From Paenibacillus silagei (lineage in GTDB: Bacteria; Bacillota; Bacilli; Paenibacillales; Paenibacillaceae), in NCBI RefSeq assembly GCF_017874735.1, contig NZ_JAGGLV010000001.1, forward strand, positions 248,001 to 312,000: a DNA stretch of 64,000 bases. The letters are read 5' to 3'. This document shows, piece after piece, positions 26,014 to 34,618 of this stretch. The first letter of the stretch is position 1; each line of letters opens with the position of its first letter. The position numbers and the translations under genes are program-made. The notes under the pieces are model-generated. The model did not search any database, was not told where the DNA came from, and saw nothing but the letters and a program-made list of their open reading frames with translations.

Positions 26014-26064
26014 TAAAAAAAGCGTTCATACAGAGAATGTCCGAAGACGCTCTGCATGAACGCT
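26014..26064 (-). terminator. Terminator of the MarR-ABC operon
   Basis: On the minus strand AGCGTTCATGCAGAG pairs with CTCTGTATGAACGCT and is followed by TTTTTTT, about 60 bases after the stop. Confidence 0.9.
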
Positions 26065-26121
26065 GGTTAACTTTAGCTGTGGTCTACAGCCGGCTATATT
26101 CAGGTAACTGTTCTATTCGGA

Positions 26122-28020
26122 TCAGCCTGCGTCCGGCAGGTCATCACCGGAGAACTGGCTGTTATAGAGATCGGCATAGAAGCCGCCCGCTTCCAGCAGT
26201 TCCACATGGGTGCCCTTCTCAATGACGCTACCCTGGTTCATCACCAGGATCAGATCGGCGTCCTTGATGGTGGACAGGCGGTGAGCGATCACGAAGCTGG
26301 TTCTGCCGTGCATCAGCGTGTTCATCGCCTTCTGGATCTGCACCTCTGTCCGCGTATCTACGCTGCTGGTTGCTTCATCCAGAATGAGGATGGACGGATC
26401 GGCCAGAATCGCCCGGGCGATGGTAAGCAGCTGCTTTTGACCCTGGGAGATGTTCGAGGCCTCTTCATTCAGAATCGTGTCATACCCGAGCGGCAGCGTA
26501 CGGATGAAGTGATCGGCATGCGCAGCCTTGGCTGCCCGCACCACATCAGCCTCCGAAGCCCCTTCCCGGCCATAAGCGATATTATCGCGGATGGTCCCGT
26601 TGAACAGCCAGGTATCCTGAAGCACCATACCGAATTTGCTGCGCAGCTCGCTGCGCTTCATATCGGTGATGTTCACACCGTCGATCACAATTTCCCCGCC
26701 GCTGATCTCATAGAAGCGCATGAGCAGGTTGATCAGTGTGGTTTTACCGGCTCCGGTTGGTCCTACAATCGCAATGGTCTGTCCCGGACTGACCTCGATG
26801 TTCATGTCTTCAATCAGGAGTTCACCCGGCTTGTAGCCGAACTGCACGTGACGGAATTCCACAGAGCCCTCTTCTGCAGCTGCTGAACGTTTCGCCAGTG
26901 TAGCAGCCACTTCAGGGACTTCCTCGTCCTCATCCAGCAGTTCAAATACACGTTCTGCCGAAGCGATGGTGGACTGAATGATGTTGGCAATGTTGGCAGT
27001 CTGCGTTATCGGCATGGTGAACTGGCGCGAATATTGGATGAATGCCTGGATGTCACCGACATCGATCGCTTTTTTGGTCACGAAGATCCCGCCGACCACA
27101 CATACCAGCACATACCCCAGGTTCCCGATGAACATCATCAGCGGCATAATAATCCCGGAGATGAACTGGGAGCGCCAGCCGGAGTTATACAGATCCTCAT
27201 TGATGGCATTGAAATCCTTCAGGGAATTCTTCTCCCGTCCAAAAGCCTTGATGATCCGGTGCCCGGTATACATCTCCTCCACATGACCATTCAGCTGGCC
27301 CAGCGATTTCTGCTGTCCGACGAAATAGGTCTGGGAGCGCTTGGTGATCAACATGATCACCACGAAGCTCAGCGGCAGCGTTACGATCGTAATTAGGGTC
27401 AGCCACGGGCTGATCGTCAGCATCATCACAATAACCCCGACAATCGTCACAATAGAGGTGATCAGCTGGGTTAAGCTCTGCTGCAGGGTGGTACTGATGT
27501 TGTCCACATCATTGGTCGCCCGGCTAAGAATCTCCCCGTGGGTCCGGGAATCGAAATATTTCAGCGGCAGCCGCTCCAGCTTGCTGTTGATCTGCTCGCG
27601 CATGTCGTATACGACCTTCTGCGCCACACCGGCCATGACATACTGCTGGATATAACTGAACAGCGCGCTGAACAGATACAGGCCTGCCAGCAGGATCAGA
27701 ATATCATTCACATAGCCAAAATCAATCGCCGCCCCAGGCACGCCCATCATCTTGCCATAAGCGCCTTCGAACAGCTTGGTCGTTGCCTTACCCATCACCT
27801 TAGGGCTGAAAATACTGAATACGGTACTGGCAATCGCCATTACGAATACGATAATCAGCTGTACCTGGCGCGGGCGCAAATACCGGATCAGGCGGCGCAG
27901 GGTGCCCTTGAAATCCTTCGCCTTCTCGGGAGGCATACCCATGCCGGGTCCGCCCGGGCCGGGGCCGAATCCGCCGTGTCTGCGGGCGGGCGGCTTCATT
28001 GCTTTGTTCTGCTCACTCAT
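26122..28020 (-). CDS. ABC exporter half-transporter (canonical ATPase subunit)
   Basis: This 632-residue type I exporter has a Gly/Pro/Met-rich N-terminal extension (residues 10-35), a six-helix membrane domain and a nucleotide-binding domain with Walker A GPTGAGKT, Q-loop VLQDTW, Walker B ILILDEATSSVD with the catalytic Glu, and the H-loop AHRLST. The signature is NISQGQ rather than LSGGQ. Its ATG overlaps the stop of the partner gene by 4 bases, so the two form a heterodimer of the YfiB/YfiC or BmrC/BmrD type for multidrug or lipid export. Confidence 0.92.
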   Translation of the reverse strand: MSEQNKAMKPPARRHGGFGPGPGGPGMGMPPEKAKDFKGTLRRLIRYLRPRQVQLIIVFVMAIASTVFSIFSPKVMGKATTKLFEGAYGKMMGVPGAAIDFGYVNDILILLAGLYLFSALFSYIQQYVMAGVAQKVVYDMREQINSKLERLPLKYFDSRTHGEILSRATNDVDNISTTLQQSLTQLITSIVTIVGVIVMMLTISPWLTLITIVTLPLSFVVIMLITKRSQTYFVGQQKSLGQLNGHVEEMYTGHRIIKAFGREKNSLKDFNAINEDLYNSGWRSQFISGIIMPLMMFIGNLGYVLVCVVGGIFVTKKAIDVGDIQAFIQYSRQFTMPITQTANIANIIQSTIASAERVFELLDEDEEVPEVAATLAKRSAAAEEGSVEFRHVQFGYKPGELLIEDMNIEVSPGQTIAIVGPTGAGKTTLINLLMRFYEISGGEIVIDGVNITDMKRSELRSKFGMVLQDTWLFNGTIRDNIAYGREGASEADVVRAAKAAHADHFIRTLPLGYDTILNEEASNISQGQKQLLTIARAILADPSILILDEATSSVDTRTEVQIQKAMNTLMHGRTSFVIAHRLSTIKDADLILVMNQGSVIEKGTHVELLEAGGFYADLYNSQFSGDDLPDAG

Positions 28021-29777
28021 GCTATTTCCTCCTCTGACAGCTGCGAGGATACGATCTCGCGGTACACCTCATTGTTGTCCAGCAGCTCGCGGTGCGTGCC
28101 CATACCGACAATTTGACCTTCATCCAGTACGATAATCCGGTCTGCATCCATTACCGTGCTTACCCGCTGTGCGACGATAAGGACAGTAGATTCCGTAGTC
28201 TCCTCCTTGAGCGCGGCACGCAGCTTGGCATCGGTCTTGAAGTCCAGCGCGGAGAAGCTGTCATCGAACAGATATACCTCCGGCTTGCGGACGAGGGCAC
28301 GGGCTATCGACAGACGCTGCTTCTGGCCGCCGGAGACGTTACCGCCCCCCTGGGAGATGCTTGAATCGAAGCCTTCCTTCATCGCTGTGACAAAGTCATA
28401 GGCCTGTGCCACCTTGGCGGCATGAAGAATCTCCTCCTCGGTAGCATCCTCTTTGCCGTAACGGATATTCTCGTTGATGGTACCGGTGAACAGCACGGCT
28501 TTTTGCGGAATATAACCAATCTTGCTCCGCAATTCCTCCTGCGTCATCTGGCGCACATCCACACCGTCCACACTTACCGTACCTTCTATGGCATCATAGA
28601 ATCTCGGAATCATGTTCAGCAGCGTGGACTTGCCTGACCCGGTTCCGCCGATAATGGCGGTAATCTCACCGGGGCGCGCACTGAAGGTAATTCCCGACAA
28701 GGCTGCCTGCTCTGCACCCGGATAAGCGAAGGATACATTGTCGAACTCCACATACCCGTGCATCCCGTCACGGCCGTCCTCATGTGTAGCTGTAGCCGTA
28801 GTCTTCAGTTCTGCAGAGGTAGGGTCCTTAATCTCTGGCTGCATATCTAACACTTCATTAATGCGCAGTGCTGAGGCAGAAGCTCTTGGAATCAGCACGA
28901 ACATCATGGACACCATGATCAGCGAGAACATAATCTGCATGGCATACTGAATGAATGCCATCAGGGAGCCAACCTTCAGATCCCCATCGCCAATGCGGAT
29001 TCCGCCGTAATACAGAATGGCAATCATCGAGAAGTTCATGACGATCATCATCAGCGGCATCAGTCCCGCCATAACCTTGTTGACTTTGATTGCAGTATCC
29101 GTAAGATCTGCGTTGGCCAGGCTGAAGCGACGGTTCTCATGCTCAATCCGGTTGAAGGAGCGGATGACGCGGATACCGGTCAGATGCTCGCGCAGCACCA
29201 GATTTAATTTGTCCAGCTTGATCTGAATCGCCTTGAACAGCGGCAGACCCTTCATTCCGATGAAAAATATTGCTCCCACCAGCAGCGGAATCACCACTAC
29301 AAAGATCAGCGAGAGCTTGGCGTCCTCCGACACCGCCATAATAATCCCGCCGATCATCATCATCGGAGCACCGACCATCATGCGGAGCATCATAGTCAAT
29401 ACTGTCTGAACCTGTGTAATATCATTAGTGGTACGTGTAATCAATGAGGCCGTACCCAGCTTATCGAATTCATGGAGCGTAAAATTCTCCACATGATTGA
29501 ACACCCGGGAACGGGTATTCTTCCCGAAGCCTGCTGCCACTCTGGCTGACAGATAGCTGGCAATAATGGAGCATAGCACACCGCCAGCCGCCACCAGCAG
29601 CATGAAGCCGCCTATTCTCCAGATATACGGCTGGTCTCCGTCCACAATCCCTTTATCGATAATGTCACTCATCAAGGTGGGAAGATACAGATCACCCATG
29701 GATTGCAGGAATACCAGAATCAGTACCCCTGCGATGGCCAAGCGGAAGGGCTTCAATTGTTTCATTAATTTAATCAT
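28017..29777 (-). CDS. ABC exporter half-transporter (degenerate ATPase subunit)
   Basis: This 586-residue partner has six membrane helices and a nucleotide-binding domain with Walker A GGTGSGKST and signature VSGGQKQRL. Walker B is VYLFDDSFSALD, with Asp where the catalytic Glu is expected, and the H-loop region reads AQRVST without the usual His. One degenerate and one consensus ATP site are typical of heterodimeric exporters. I start at the second Met (29777), 9 bases after GGAG; this ATG overlaps the marR stop by 8 bases. Confidence 0.92.
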   Translation of the reverse strand: MIKLMKQLKPFRLAIAGVLILVFLQSMGDLYLPTLMSDIIDKGIVDGDQPYIWRIGGFMLLVAAGGVLCSIIASYLSARVAAGFGKNTRSRVFNHVENFTLHEFDKLGTASLITRTTNDITQVQTVLTMMLRMMVGAPMMMIGGIIMAVSEDAKLSLIFVVVIPLLVGAIFFIGMKGLPLFKAIQIKLDKLNLVLREHLTGIRVIRSFNRIEHENRRFSLANADLTDTAIKVNKVMAGLMPLMMIVMNFSMIAILYYGGIRIGDGDLKVGSLMAFIQYAMQIMFSLIMVSMMFVLIPRASASALRINEVLDMQPEIKDPTSAELKTTATATHEDGRDGMHGYVEFDNVSFAYPGAEQAALSGITFSARPGEITAIIGGTGSGKSTLLNMIPRFYDAIEGTVSVDGVDVRQMTQEELRSKIGYIPQKAVLFTGTINENIRYGKEDATEEEILHAAKVAQAYDFVTAMKEGFDSSISQGGGNVSGGQKQRLSIARALVRKPEVYLFDDSFSALDFKTDAKLRAALKEETTESTVLIVAQRVSTVMDADRIIVLDEGQIVGMGTHRELLDNNEVYREIVSSQLSEEEIA

Positions 29778-30180
29778 GCTTCTCATCTCCGTTCATTTGT
29801 AGCCGGTCTAGATTAGGCGGAGGATTATCCTCCATAAAGGCATAGACTTTCAGCAGCAGTTCCGCCAGTTGATCAGATTCTTCCTCACCTAAATACTCCA
29901 CCATCCTGTTAAGTGTGGCGTCCATATGGTCCCTGGCTCTGCGGGTAATAATTTTCCCCTGTTCGGTCAACTTGATGCGCACTACCCTCCGGTCAGACGG
30001 ATCAGCCTGCCGTTCTACCATCTGCTTGGCTTCAAGACTGTTAATCAGTTGGGTTACTGTTGGCGGAGTCAGTCCCAGGAAGCGGCTGATCTCCGACACC
30101 TTAAGTCCCAGATCTGAAGCATGCGACGCCCGTGCAATACATATCAATAAAGTCATCTCACTTGGCTTATGCCCCTCCAC
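29770..30180 (-). CDS. MarR-family repressor of the ABC operon (N-terminus unclear)
   Basis: This winged-helix protein has MTLLICIARAS, LKVSEISRFLGLTPPTVTQLINSLEAKQMV and the wing DPSDRRVVRIKLTEQG. It is the first gene of the MarR-ABC-ABC operon and probably autoregulates through the palindrome in its promoter. The first permitted start codon is the GTG at 30180, but it lacks a ribosome binding site and would remove the first dimerisation helix. The same frame stays open upstream to 30288 and encodes a plausible helix (GHKLFSALRKLRKGHWHHS) with no ATG, GTG or TTG. Either a small indel or an unusual start codon is implied. Confidence 0.85.
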   Translation of the reverse strand: MEGHKPSEMTLLICIARASHASDLGLKVSEISRFLGLTPPTVTQLINSLEAKQMVERQADPSDRRVVRIKLTEQGKIITRRARDHMDATLNRMVEYLGEEESDQLAELLLKVYAFMEDNPPPNLDRLQMNGDEKHD

Positions 30181-30317
30181 TGAGTGATGCCAATGCCCTT
30201 TGCGCAGCTTCCGAAGTGCAGAGAAAAGCTTGTGTCCGACTGAGTTTTCACCTTCGCGATTTATCCCAATGCTTCCACCCCATTTTAGTTAGGTCTACAA
30301 ATAATTAAACCATGTAT

Positions 30318-30336
30318 TAATTAGGCTACCTAATTA
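30318..30336. promoter_or_regulatory. MarR-type operator
   Basis: TAATTAGGCTACCTAATTA is a perfect 8-bp inverted repeat around a 3-bp centre. It overlaps the -10 box and the predicted transcription start of the MarR-ABC operon, so bound repressor would block RNA polymerase. Confidence 0.7.
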
Positions 30337-30361
30337 TATTTTCGTGCCTGCAATTTGTCAA
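30333..30361 (-). promoter_or_regulatory. Sigma-A promoter of the MarR-ABC operon
   Basis: TTGACA (30356-30361), 17-bp spacer, TATAAT (30333-30338): a perfect consensus on the minus strand. Confidence 0.85.
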
Positions 30362-30477
30362 TTCCTGATTACGTCCTTGCTATGTAATTTATTTCACATT
30401 ACCACGCGCAAACGCTCCCGCGACACAGAGGGCCGGGGAGTCTCTTCAAGCTATGCAATTAACTGCTCTAATCTGCT

Positions 30478-30606
30478 CTAAAATTCCACTCCGTGTTCAA
30501 CAGCGGTAAACCCTCTGGTCTTGGACTTCTGATCTGTTCCTATACCCGCAAGAATGAAGCTAAACAATACCAAAACGCTGACCGTCGTCAACAGTGATCT
30601 CTTCAT
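30478..30606 (-). CDS. Secreted 42-residue peptide, candidate signal of the adjacent RRNPP-like regulator
   Basis: This gene reads MKRSLLTTVSVLVLFSFILA, then GIGTDQKSKTRGFTAVEHGVEF and stop. It has two basic residues, a 15-residue hydrophobic core and a short polar C-terminal tail, the layout of Phr, PapR, NprX and AimP pro-peptides that are exported and cleaved to a short C-terminal pheromone. The ATG follows GGAGGTGA with 6-base spacing, one of the best ribosome binding sites in the window. It overlaps the 3' end of the regulator gene by 47 bases in another frame, as in rap-phr and aimR-aimP pairs. The mature peptide is probably within the last 5-10 residues (for example EHGVEF). This exact peptide is not one I recognise. 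Confidence 0.75.
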   Translation of the reverse strand: MKRSLLTTVSVLVLFSFILAGIGTDQKSKTRGFTAVEHGVEF

Positions 30607-31966
30607 GTGCTCTCACCTCCCTGATCAGCTCCCGGTACGCATTCTGCTGGGTATCCGAGGCATAGTCTCTGTTCAGTTCAAATAAGGTTACACAATTAAT
30701 AAAGTCCTTGCCGCTGTTCAGCCTGATGGTCAGACGCAGACAATGAATGATATAGTCTATTCCCTTGGCATATTGCTTGCGGGAGATATGGTAGATCGCA
30801 ATCTGATAATAGAGACGGTACACCCGGTCTACATTGATCGTATCCTGGAATTGTTCAAAGCGCAGCATCTCCCGGGAAAAGCGCGACATCACCGCATCAG
30901 CGGAGAACCCGAAGCGGTTGGCCGACTCCATAATGATCACCATGCCGGACAGAATCTCGCCGGGATGCTCGGACAAGAAAGCGATATAGGACGGCAATAC
31001 AGAGATGTTGCCCATCAGAATCTCCAGCGTGAACCCGTTGGCCGTGGCAAACAGCTTGAAGCTGTCCACACTGCTGCGCCCCTCGTCATCCAGCATCTCG
31101 AACCATCCCAGGTCCGCATAGCCGGCGGTATATTTCTTGGCCTGCTGATATTCTCCCTGCTTGGTAAGCGCCGATGCCTTCATCAGATAACCGTGCCCGT
31201 AATAGACCACCAGCGGACGTTCTGCCTGAAAGGCCTCTGCCCTCTTCCCCTTGCTGCGGCGCAGCTCCTCGCGGTAGATTCCGCTTGCTAATGCCCTCAG
31301 CTCATCAGCGAATTTCTCCACATCCTTCCAGCGGTGCAGCGCGAAGCATACCTTCGCCAGCTTCAGCAGCCCGTCCAGCTGCATCTCCTCGGGAAGCAAC
31401 CCACGATACGGCTCGAAGCTGATTACGGCGCGCAGCTTCTGCTCCATATCCACATCCGGAGTGGATTGCAAAGACATGAAGATACGGTACTGGCTAATCG
31501 CCATACGCTCGGAATAGCTATCTTGTTCATGGTCTACAATCAGCTTGTAGAATACGATGGACTCCTGTACTTTGCCGCTGCAGAATAGCCTCTCTGCCAC
31601 CCTGTAGATGATATCCAGCGGCCGCTGATATTCCATAATCCGCCTTAAGACCTCTTCAATGCATTGCTGCTTGCCCATCTCGGCACATTTAACCAGGAAG
31701 GGCTCGATACGGCGGCGTGAGATCCGCTCTTCACTGAAGCACTCATCCACATACAGCGGATACAGCCAGCCTTCCGGGAAGCCGAAGGCCCGGATCATGG
31801 CATCGAGCTGTCCCAGCGAGATGGGCTTCGGCGGATTGCCGTGAAGAATGGCGCTGAGACTGCCGCGGTTCAGGCCGGAGACTTTGGCAAATGAGGCAAG
31901 ATTATGGCCCGAGCGGGACAGACTCTTCTCGATTTCCGTACGTAATGTAGTCAGCTTCGCCTCCAC
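30560..31966 (-). CDS. HTH + TPR-like regulator, RRNPP type (peptide-responsive)
   Basis: This 468-residue protein begins with an XRE-type helix-turn-helix (residues about 8-60: SGHNLASFAKVSGLNRGSLS, with QLDAMIRAFGF after it) and continues with about 380 residues of paired helices that look like TPR repeats (VQESIVFYKLIVDHEQDSYS, GEYQQAKKYTAGYADLGWFE, KQYAKGIDYIIHCLRLTIRL). An N-terminal HTH with a TPR-type peptide-binding domain is the PlcR/NprR/AimR architecture of RRNPP quorum sensors. It starts with GTG after GGGAGGT and has a good promoter. The overlapping downstream gene encodes a secreted peptide, the expected ligand. Targets are unknown; the MarR-ABC operon downstream on the same strand is one candidate. 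Confidence 0.85.
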   Translation of the reverse strand: MEAKLTTLRTEIEKSLSRSGHNLASFAKVSGLNRGSLSAILHGNPPKPISLGQLDAMIRAFGFPEGWLYPLYVDECFSEERISRRRIEPFLVKCAEMGKQQCIEEVLRRIMEYQRPLDIIYRVAERLFCSGKVQESIVFYKLIVDHEQDSYSERMAISQYRIFMSLQSTPDVDMEQKLRAVISFEPYRGLLPEEMQLDGLLKLAKVCFALHRWKDVEKFADELRALASGIYREELRRSKGKRAEAFQAERPLVVYYGHGYLMKASALTKQGEYQQAKKYTAGYADLGWFEMLDDEGRSSVDSFKLFATANGFTLEILMGNISVLPSYIAFLSEHPGEILSGMVIIMESANRFGFSADAVMSRFSREMLRFEQFQDTINVDRVYRLYYQIAIYHISRKQYAKGIDYIIHCLRLTIRLNSGKDFINCVTLFELNRDYASDTQQNAYRELIREVRAHEEITVDDGQRFGIV

Positions 31967-32001
31967 CCGGCACCTCCCTATCCATCATTCAGGTTATCCT
32001 T

Positions 32002-32020
32002 CTATTAATTGCCATTATAG
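32002..32020. promoter_or_regulatory. Imperfect palindrome at the regulator promoter
   Basis: On the minus strand CTATAATGGCAATTAATAG is an imperfect inverted repeat that includes the -10 box and the likely start site. It could be an autoregulatory operator. Confidence 0.35.
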
Positions 32021-32042
32021 GACAACACTATGAAAAGCACAA
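32014..32042 (-). promoter_or_regulatory. Sigma-A promoter of the HTH/TPR regulator gene
   Basis: TTGTGC (32037-32042), 17-bp spacer, TATAAT (32014-32019) on the minus strand, about 45 bases before the GTG start. Confidence 0.6.
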
Positions 32043-32110
32043 CAAAATGGCCCCACATTTAGTAGGACCATGATTAACAAACACCGTCAGATGCTCGGAT
32101 GTATTATGGA

Positions 32111-32395
32111 TTATTGCTGCAGAGCCGCCTGATTCCTGATCCGCTGGCCCTTCTTATTCTTGCCGTAAGGCGCGGCTCCATTCTTGCGGCTGCGCAGGCT
32201 CTCCATCATCAGGTTCTGGGCCATCACAATATATCCGTCCAGCCGCTGGCTAAGCTCCAGCACTGTATGGTCGCTCAGACTCCGTTCCCGGGCCACCTCC
32301 AGCAGCTCGCTTCTTAAATTCTCTATAGTAAGGAACAGCTCATCTTCTCTGTAATCCCGGCCGCTAACATCAGGAGAATTCTGGTAAAGGTTCAC
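32111..32395 (-). CDS. Spo0E-type aspartyl-phosphate phosphatase
   Basis: This is a 94-residue helical-hairpin protein. The two helices (ELFLTIENLRSELLEVARER and HTVLELSQRLDGYIVMAQNL) end in the SQRLDGYI motif, corresponding to the SxxLD motif with which Spo0E-family phosphatases dephosphorylate Spo0A-P and delay sporulation. The length is slightly above the usual 50-85 because of a basic C-terminal tail (GKNKKGQRIR). It starts with GTG after AAGGTGAG. Its position next to a peptide-sensing regulator is suggestive but not proof of a link. Confidence 0.8.
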   Translation of the reverse strand: MNLYQNSPDVSGRDYREDELFLTIENLRSELLEVARERSLSDHTVLELSQRLDGYIVMAQNLMMESLRSRKNGAAPYGKNKKGQRIRNQAALQQ

Positions 32396-32509
32396 GGTTA
32401 CTCACCTTCTCTCTATCAACTTCTCCCCTATCATAAATCATGATGCCAAAAAACAAAATTTGCAAAAAAAGAAAAAAATGTCGGCGGAAGTATAAATAAG
32501 CTCTGTTAT

Positions 32510-33427
32510 TTATATATCCTCGGGAGGCTCCGGCCGCGAATACCGCTCTCCTAGTACATTCATCGCAAAAGCAATCCACTCCCTGGCGGCAAAGGACAAA
32601 TAGCGGTCCTTGCGCCAGATCATGCCCAGCTGCCAGGGAATCACCGGCTCGGTCAGGGAAATCACCGCAATCCGCGAACGGTCGATATCCCGGCAGATGG
32701 TCTCCGGCAGCAGCGCAATGCCCATCCCGGCGGCGACCATCCGGCTGATCAAATCCCACTGGGAGCTTTCATAGACCACCTTGGGCTGAAAGCCAGCTTT
32801 GACACATTCCGAGATAATCCGGTCATGGAGGGCGAAGTCCTCCCGGAACAGGACGAACTCCTCCTCGGCCAGCTCTCTCAGCGGCACCTGCTGCGCTCCG
32901 TCCAGACGGTGGCCTGCGGGAACCAGCAATTCCAGCTTCTCCTCCACAAAGGTGAAGCAGTGGAATCTGGCCGGGTCCACCGGCAGTACAATCGCCCCGA
33001 TATCGAGCAGGCCGGACTCTACGTCATCCTCCACTTTCTTCGCCCCGTCCTCATGCAGCCGGATCGTCACCTCGGGATACTTCCGGTGGAATTCCCCGAT
33101 GACCGCCGGGAAGAAGCTGGCTCCAACCATGGGCGGAAGTCCGATACGGATATGCCCCTGCTTCAGATTGCGCAGGCTGTCCAGCTCGGAGGAGAGGCTG
33201 GCAAAGGACTCTACAATGTTCTGCGCCTTGACGAGCAGCAGCTCTCCCGCATCCGTCAGACGGATGCTCCGGCCCTCGCGGTAGAACAGGTCGGCCCCCA
33301 GCTCCGTCTCCAGATTGCGGACCATCTTACTGATGGTCGGCTGGGTGATATACAGCGATTCTGCGGCTCTGGAGAAGCTGTTCAGCCTGGCGGCCTGCAC
33401 GAAATACTCCAGCTGTCTGATATCCAT
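32510..33427 (-). CDS. cidR: LysR-family regulator (CidR-like)
   Basis: This 305-residue LysR regulator has an N-terminal winged helix (MDIRQLEYFVQAARLNSFSR, AAESLYITQPTISKMVRNLE) and a periplasmic-binding-like effector domain. It is divergent from a cidA-cidB pair, the arrangement of CidR/YwbI, which in staphylococci and bacilli induces the holin-like genes in response to acetate or pyruvate overflow. The ATG at 33427 follows GGAGGT with 6-base spacing. The 109-base divergent region holds a TTCAT-N7-ATGAA dyad that may be its binding site. Confidence 0.85.
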   Translation of the reverse strand: MDIRQLEYFVQAARLNSFSRAAESLYITQPTISKMVRNLETELGADLFYREGRSIRLTDAGELLLVKAQNIVESFASLSSELDSLRNLKQGHIRIGLPPMVGASFFPAVIGEFHRKYPEVTIRLHEDGAKKVEDDVESGLLDIGAIVLPVDPARFHCFTFVEEKLELLVPAGHRLDGAQQVPLRELAEEEFVLFREDFALHDRIISECVKAGFQPKVVYESSQWDLISRMVAAGMGIALLPETICRDIDRSRIAVISLTEPVIPWQLGMIWRKDRYLSFAAREWIAFAMNVLGERYSRPEPPEDI

Positions 33428-33475
33428 TAGGTAACCTCCATGCATAGACAATTAGAATGTGAGCTATTCAATTCA

Positions 33476-33492
33476 TTCATTGTACCTATGAA
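33476..33492. promoter_or_regulatory. Possible LysR binding dyad
   Basis: TTCATTGTACCTATGAA is a 5-bp inverted repeat around 7 bases in the cidR-cidA divergent region. Confidence 0.35.
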
Positions 33493-33536
33493 AGAATTAG
33501 ATGTAAAATTTCAGTAAGAGATGAAAGGAGGTAATC

Positions 33537-33911
33537 ATGATGAAAAAGATTACCTTAGGCTTACTGCAGGTGGCCGGACTAACCGTGTTCTCCCTGCTCG
33601 TTAACGGATTAACCTCACTACTGCATATTCCGCTTCCCGGAAGCATTATCGGGATGATTCTATTATTCCTGCTGCTCGAATCCGGCGTGATCCGTCTGAA
33701 CTGGGTGGAGGCAGGAGCTTCTTGGCTGCTGGCTGAGCTGCTGCTGTTCTTCATTCCATCGGCTATCGGGGTCATGAACTACTCGAAGCTGCTGGAATCC
33801 TTCGGCCTGCAGGTACTGGCTGTTGTGCTCGTGGGCACCTTTGCTGTCATGGCCAGCTCAGGTCTGTTGACAGGGATGATCTATAAAGTAAAGGAGCGTA
33901 GAAGCTCATGA
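33537..33911 (+). CDS. cidA: CidA/LrgA family holin-like protein
   Basis: This 124-residue membrane protein has four hydrophobic segments and the family strings HIPLPGSIIGMILLFLLLESG and LLAELLLFFIPSAIGVM. CidA/LrgA proteins are small holin-like proteins that, with CidB/LrgB, affect murein hydrolase export, cell death and pyruvate uptake. The ribosome binding site AAAGGAGG precedes two adjacent ATGs; the first is used here. The stop overlaps the cidB ATG (ATGA). Confidence 0.92.
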   Translation: MMKKITLGLLQVAGLTVFSLLVNGLTSLLHIPLPGSIIGMILLFLLLESGVIRLNWVEAGASWLLAELLLFFIPSAIGVMNYSKLLESFGLQVLAVVLVGTFAVMASSGLLTGMIYKVKERRSS

Positions 33912-34591
33912 TGACCGGACTATTATTCCTTGGACTTACCATTGCGGTATACCTTGTAACCAAACGGATTTATGCGGCCAGCGGCAAAATGTACGCCTCT
34001 CCGCTGATCATCACCCCGCTGGTAATCATCGGCTTCCTGCTGATCACAGGCAGCTCCTATGAATCCTATAATGCAGGCGGCAAATGGCTGTCAGACCTGC
34101 TTCAGCCGGCGACAATCGCCTTTGCGATTCCGCTGCACAAGAACTTCAAGCTGCTCAAAAAGCACGCCGCCGAAATTGCGGCAGGCGTGCTGTCAGGAAC
34201 GGTAACGGCTGTACTGTCTTCCATGCTGCTGGCCAAATTAATGCACCTGAGCGGAGATCTCGCCACCAGTCTGGTCCCCCGTTCGGTAACTACGCCGATT
34301 GCCATGAGCATCTCGCAGAGCATCGGCGGAGTTCCCAGCATCACCGCAGTCTTCGTCATTCTCACGGGTGTGCTTGGAACGATGATGGGGCCCTCGGTGC
34401 TGCGCCTCTTCCACATTGAGAATGAAGTGGCGCGCGGAGTGTCGCTGGGCACCGCAGCGCATGGCACCGGCACCTCCAAGGCCTTCGAGCTTAGCTCGCT
34501 GACCGGCACCATCTCCAGTATCTCAATGATTCTGGCGGCGCTGTTCTCCATTGGGCTGGCACCCGCACTGATCGCAGTGTTCATTCATTAA
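33908..34591 (+). CDS. cidB: CidB/LrgB family membrane protein
   Basis: This 227-residue protein has six or seven hydrophobic segments and the LrgB signatures LLQPATIAFAIPLHKNF, LVPRSVTTPIAMSIS, IGGVPSITAVFVILTGVLG and GTAAHGTGTSKAFE. It works with CidA in the holin-like/pyruvate module. It is translationally coupled to cidA and ends the operon. Confidence 0.93.
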   Translation: MMTGLLFLGLTIAVYLVTKRIYAASGKMYASPLIITPLVIIGFLLITGSSYESYNAGGKWLSDLLQPATIAFAIPLHKNFKLLKKHAAEIAAGVLSGTVTAVLSSMLLAKLMHLSGDLATSLVPRSVTTPIAMSISQSIGGVPSITAVFVILTGVLGTMMGPSVLRLFHIENEVARGVSLGTAAHGTGTSKAFELSSLTGTISSISMILAALFSIGLAPALIAVFIH

Positions 34592-34618
34592 GCAGCTCCC
34601 TGCCCCTAAGACAGAATC

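Larger units (their letters stand above)
25420..26121. other. Repeat-rich intergenic region
   Basis: It contains one copy of the dispersed hairpin element (25447-25538), then TGCAGGAA-type motifs at 25765, 25825 and 25928 (steps 60 and 103) with strings such as TGTATAAAATGCAGGAA and TTGTATTTTATGCAGGAA, then TTGTATTCGGTTTTT near 25998, and finally the ABC-operon terminator. No coding gene is supported. Confidence 0.55.
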
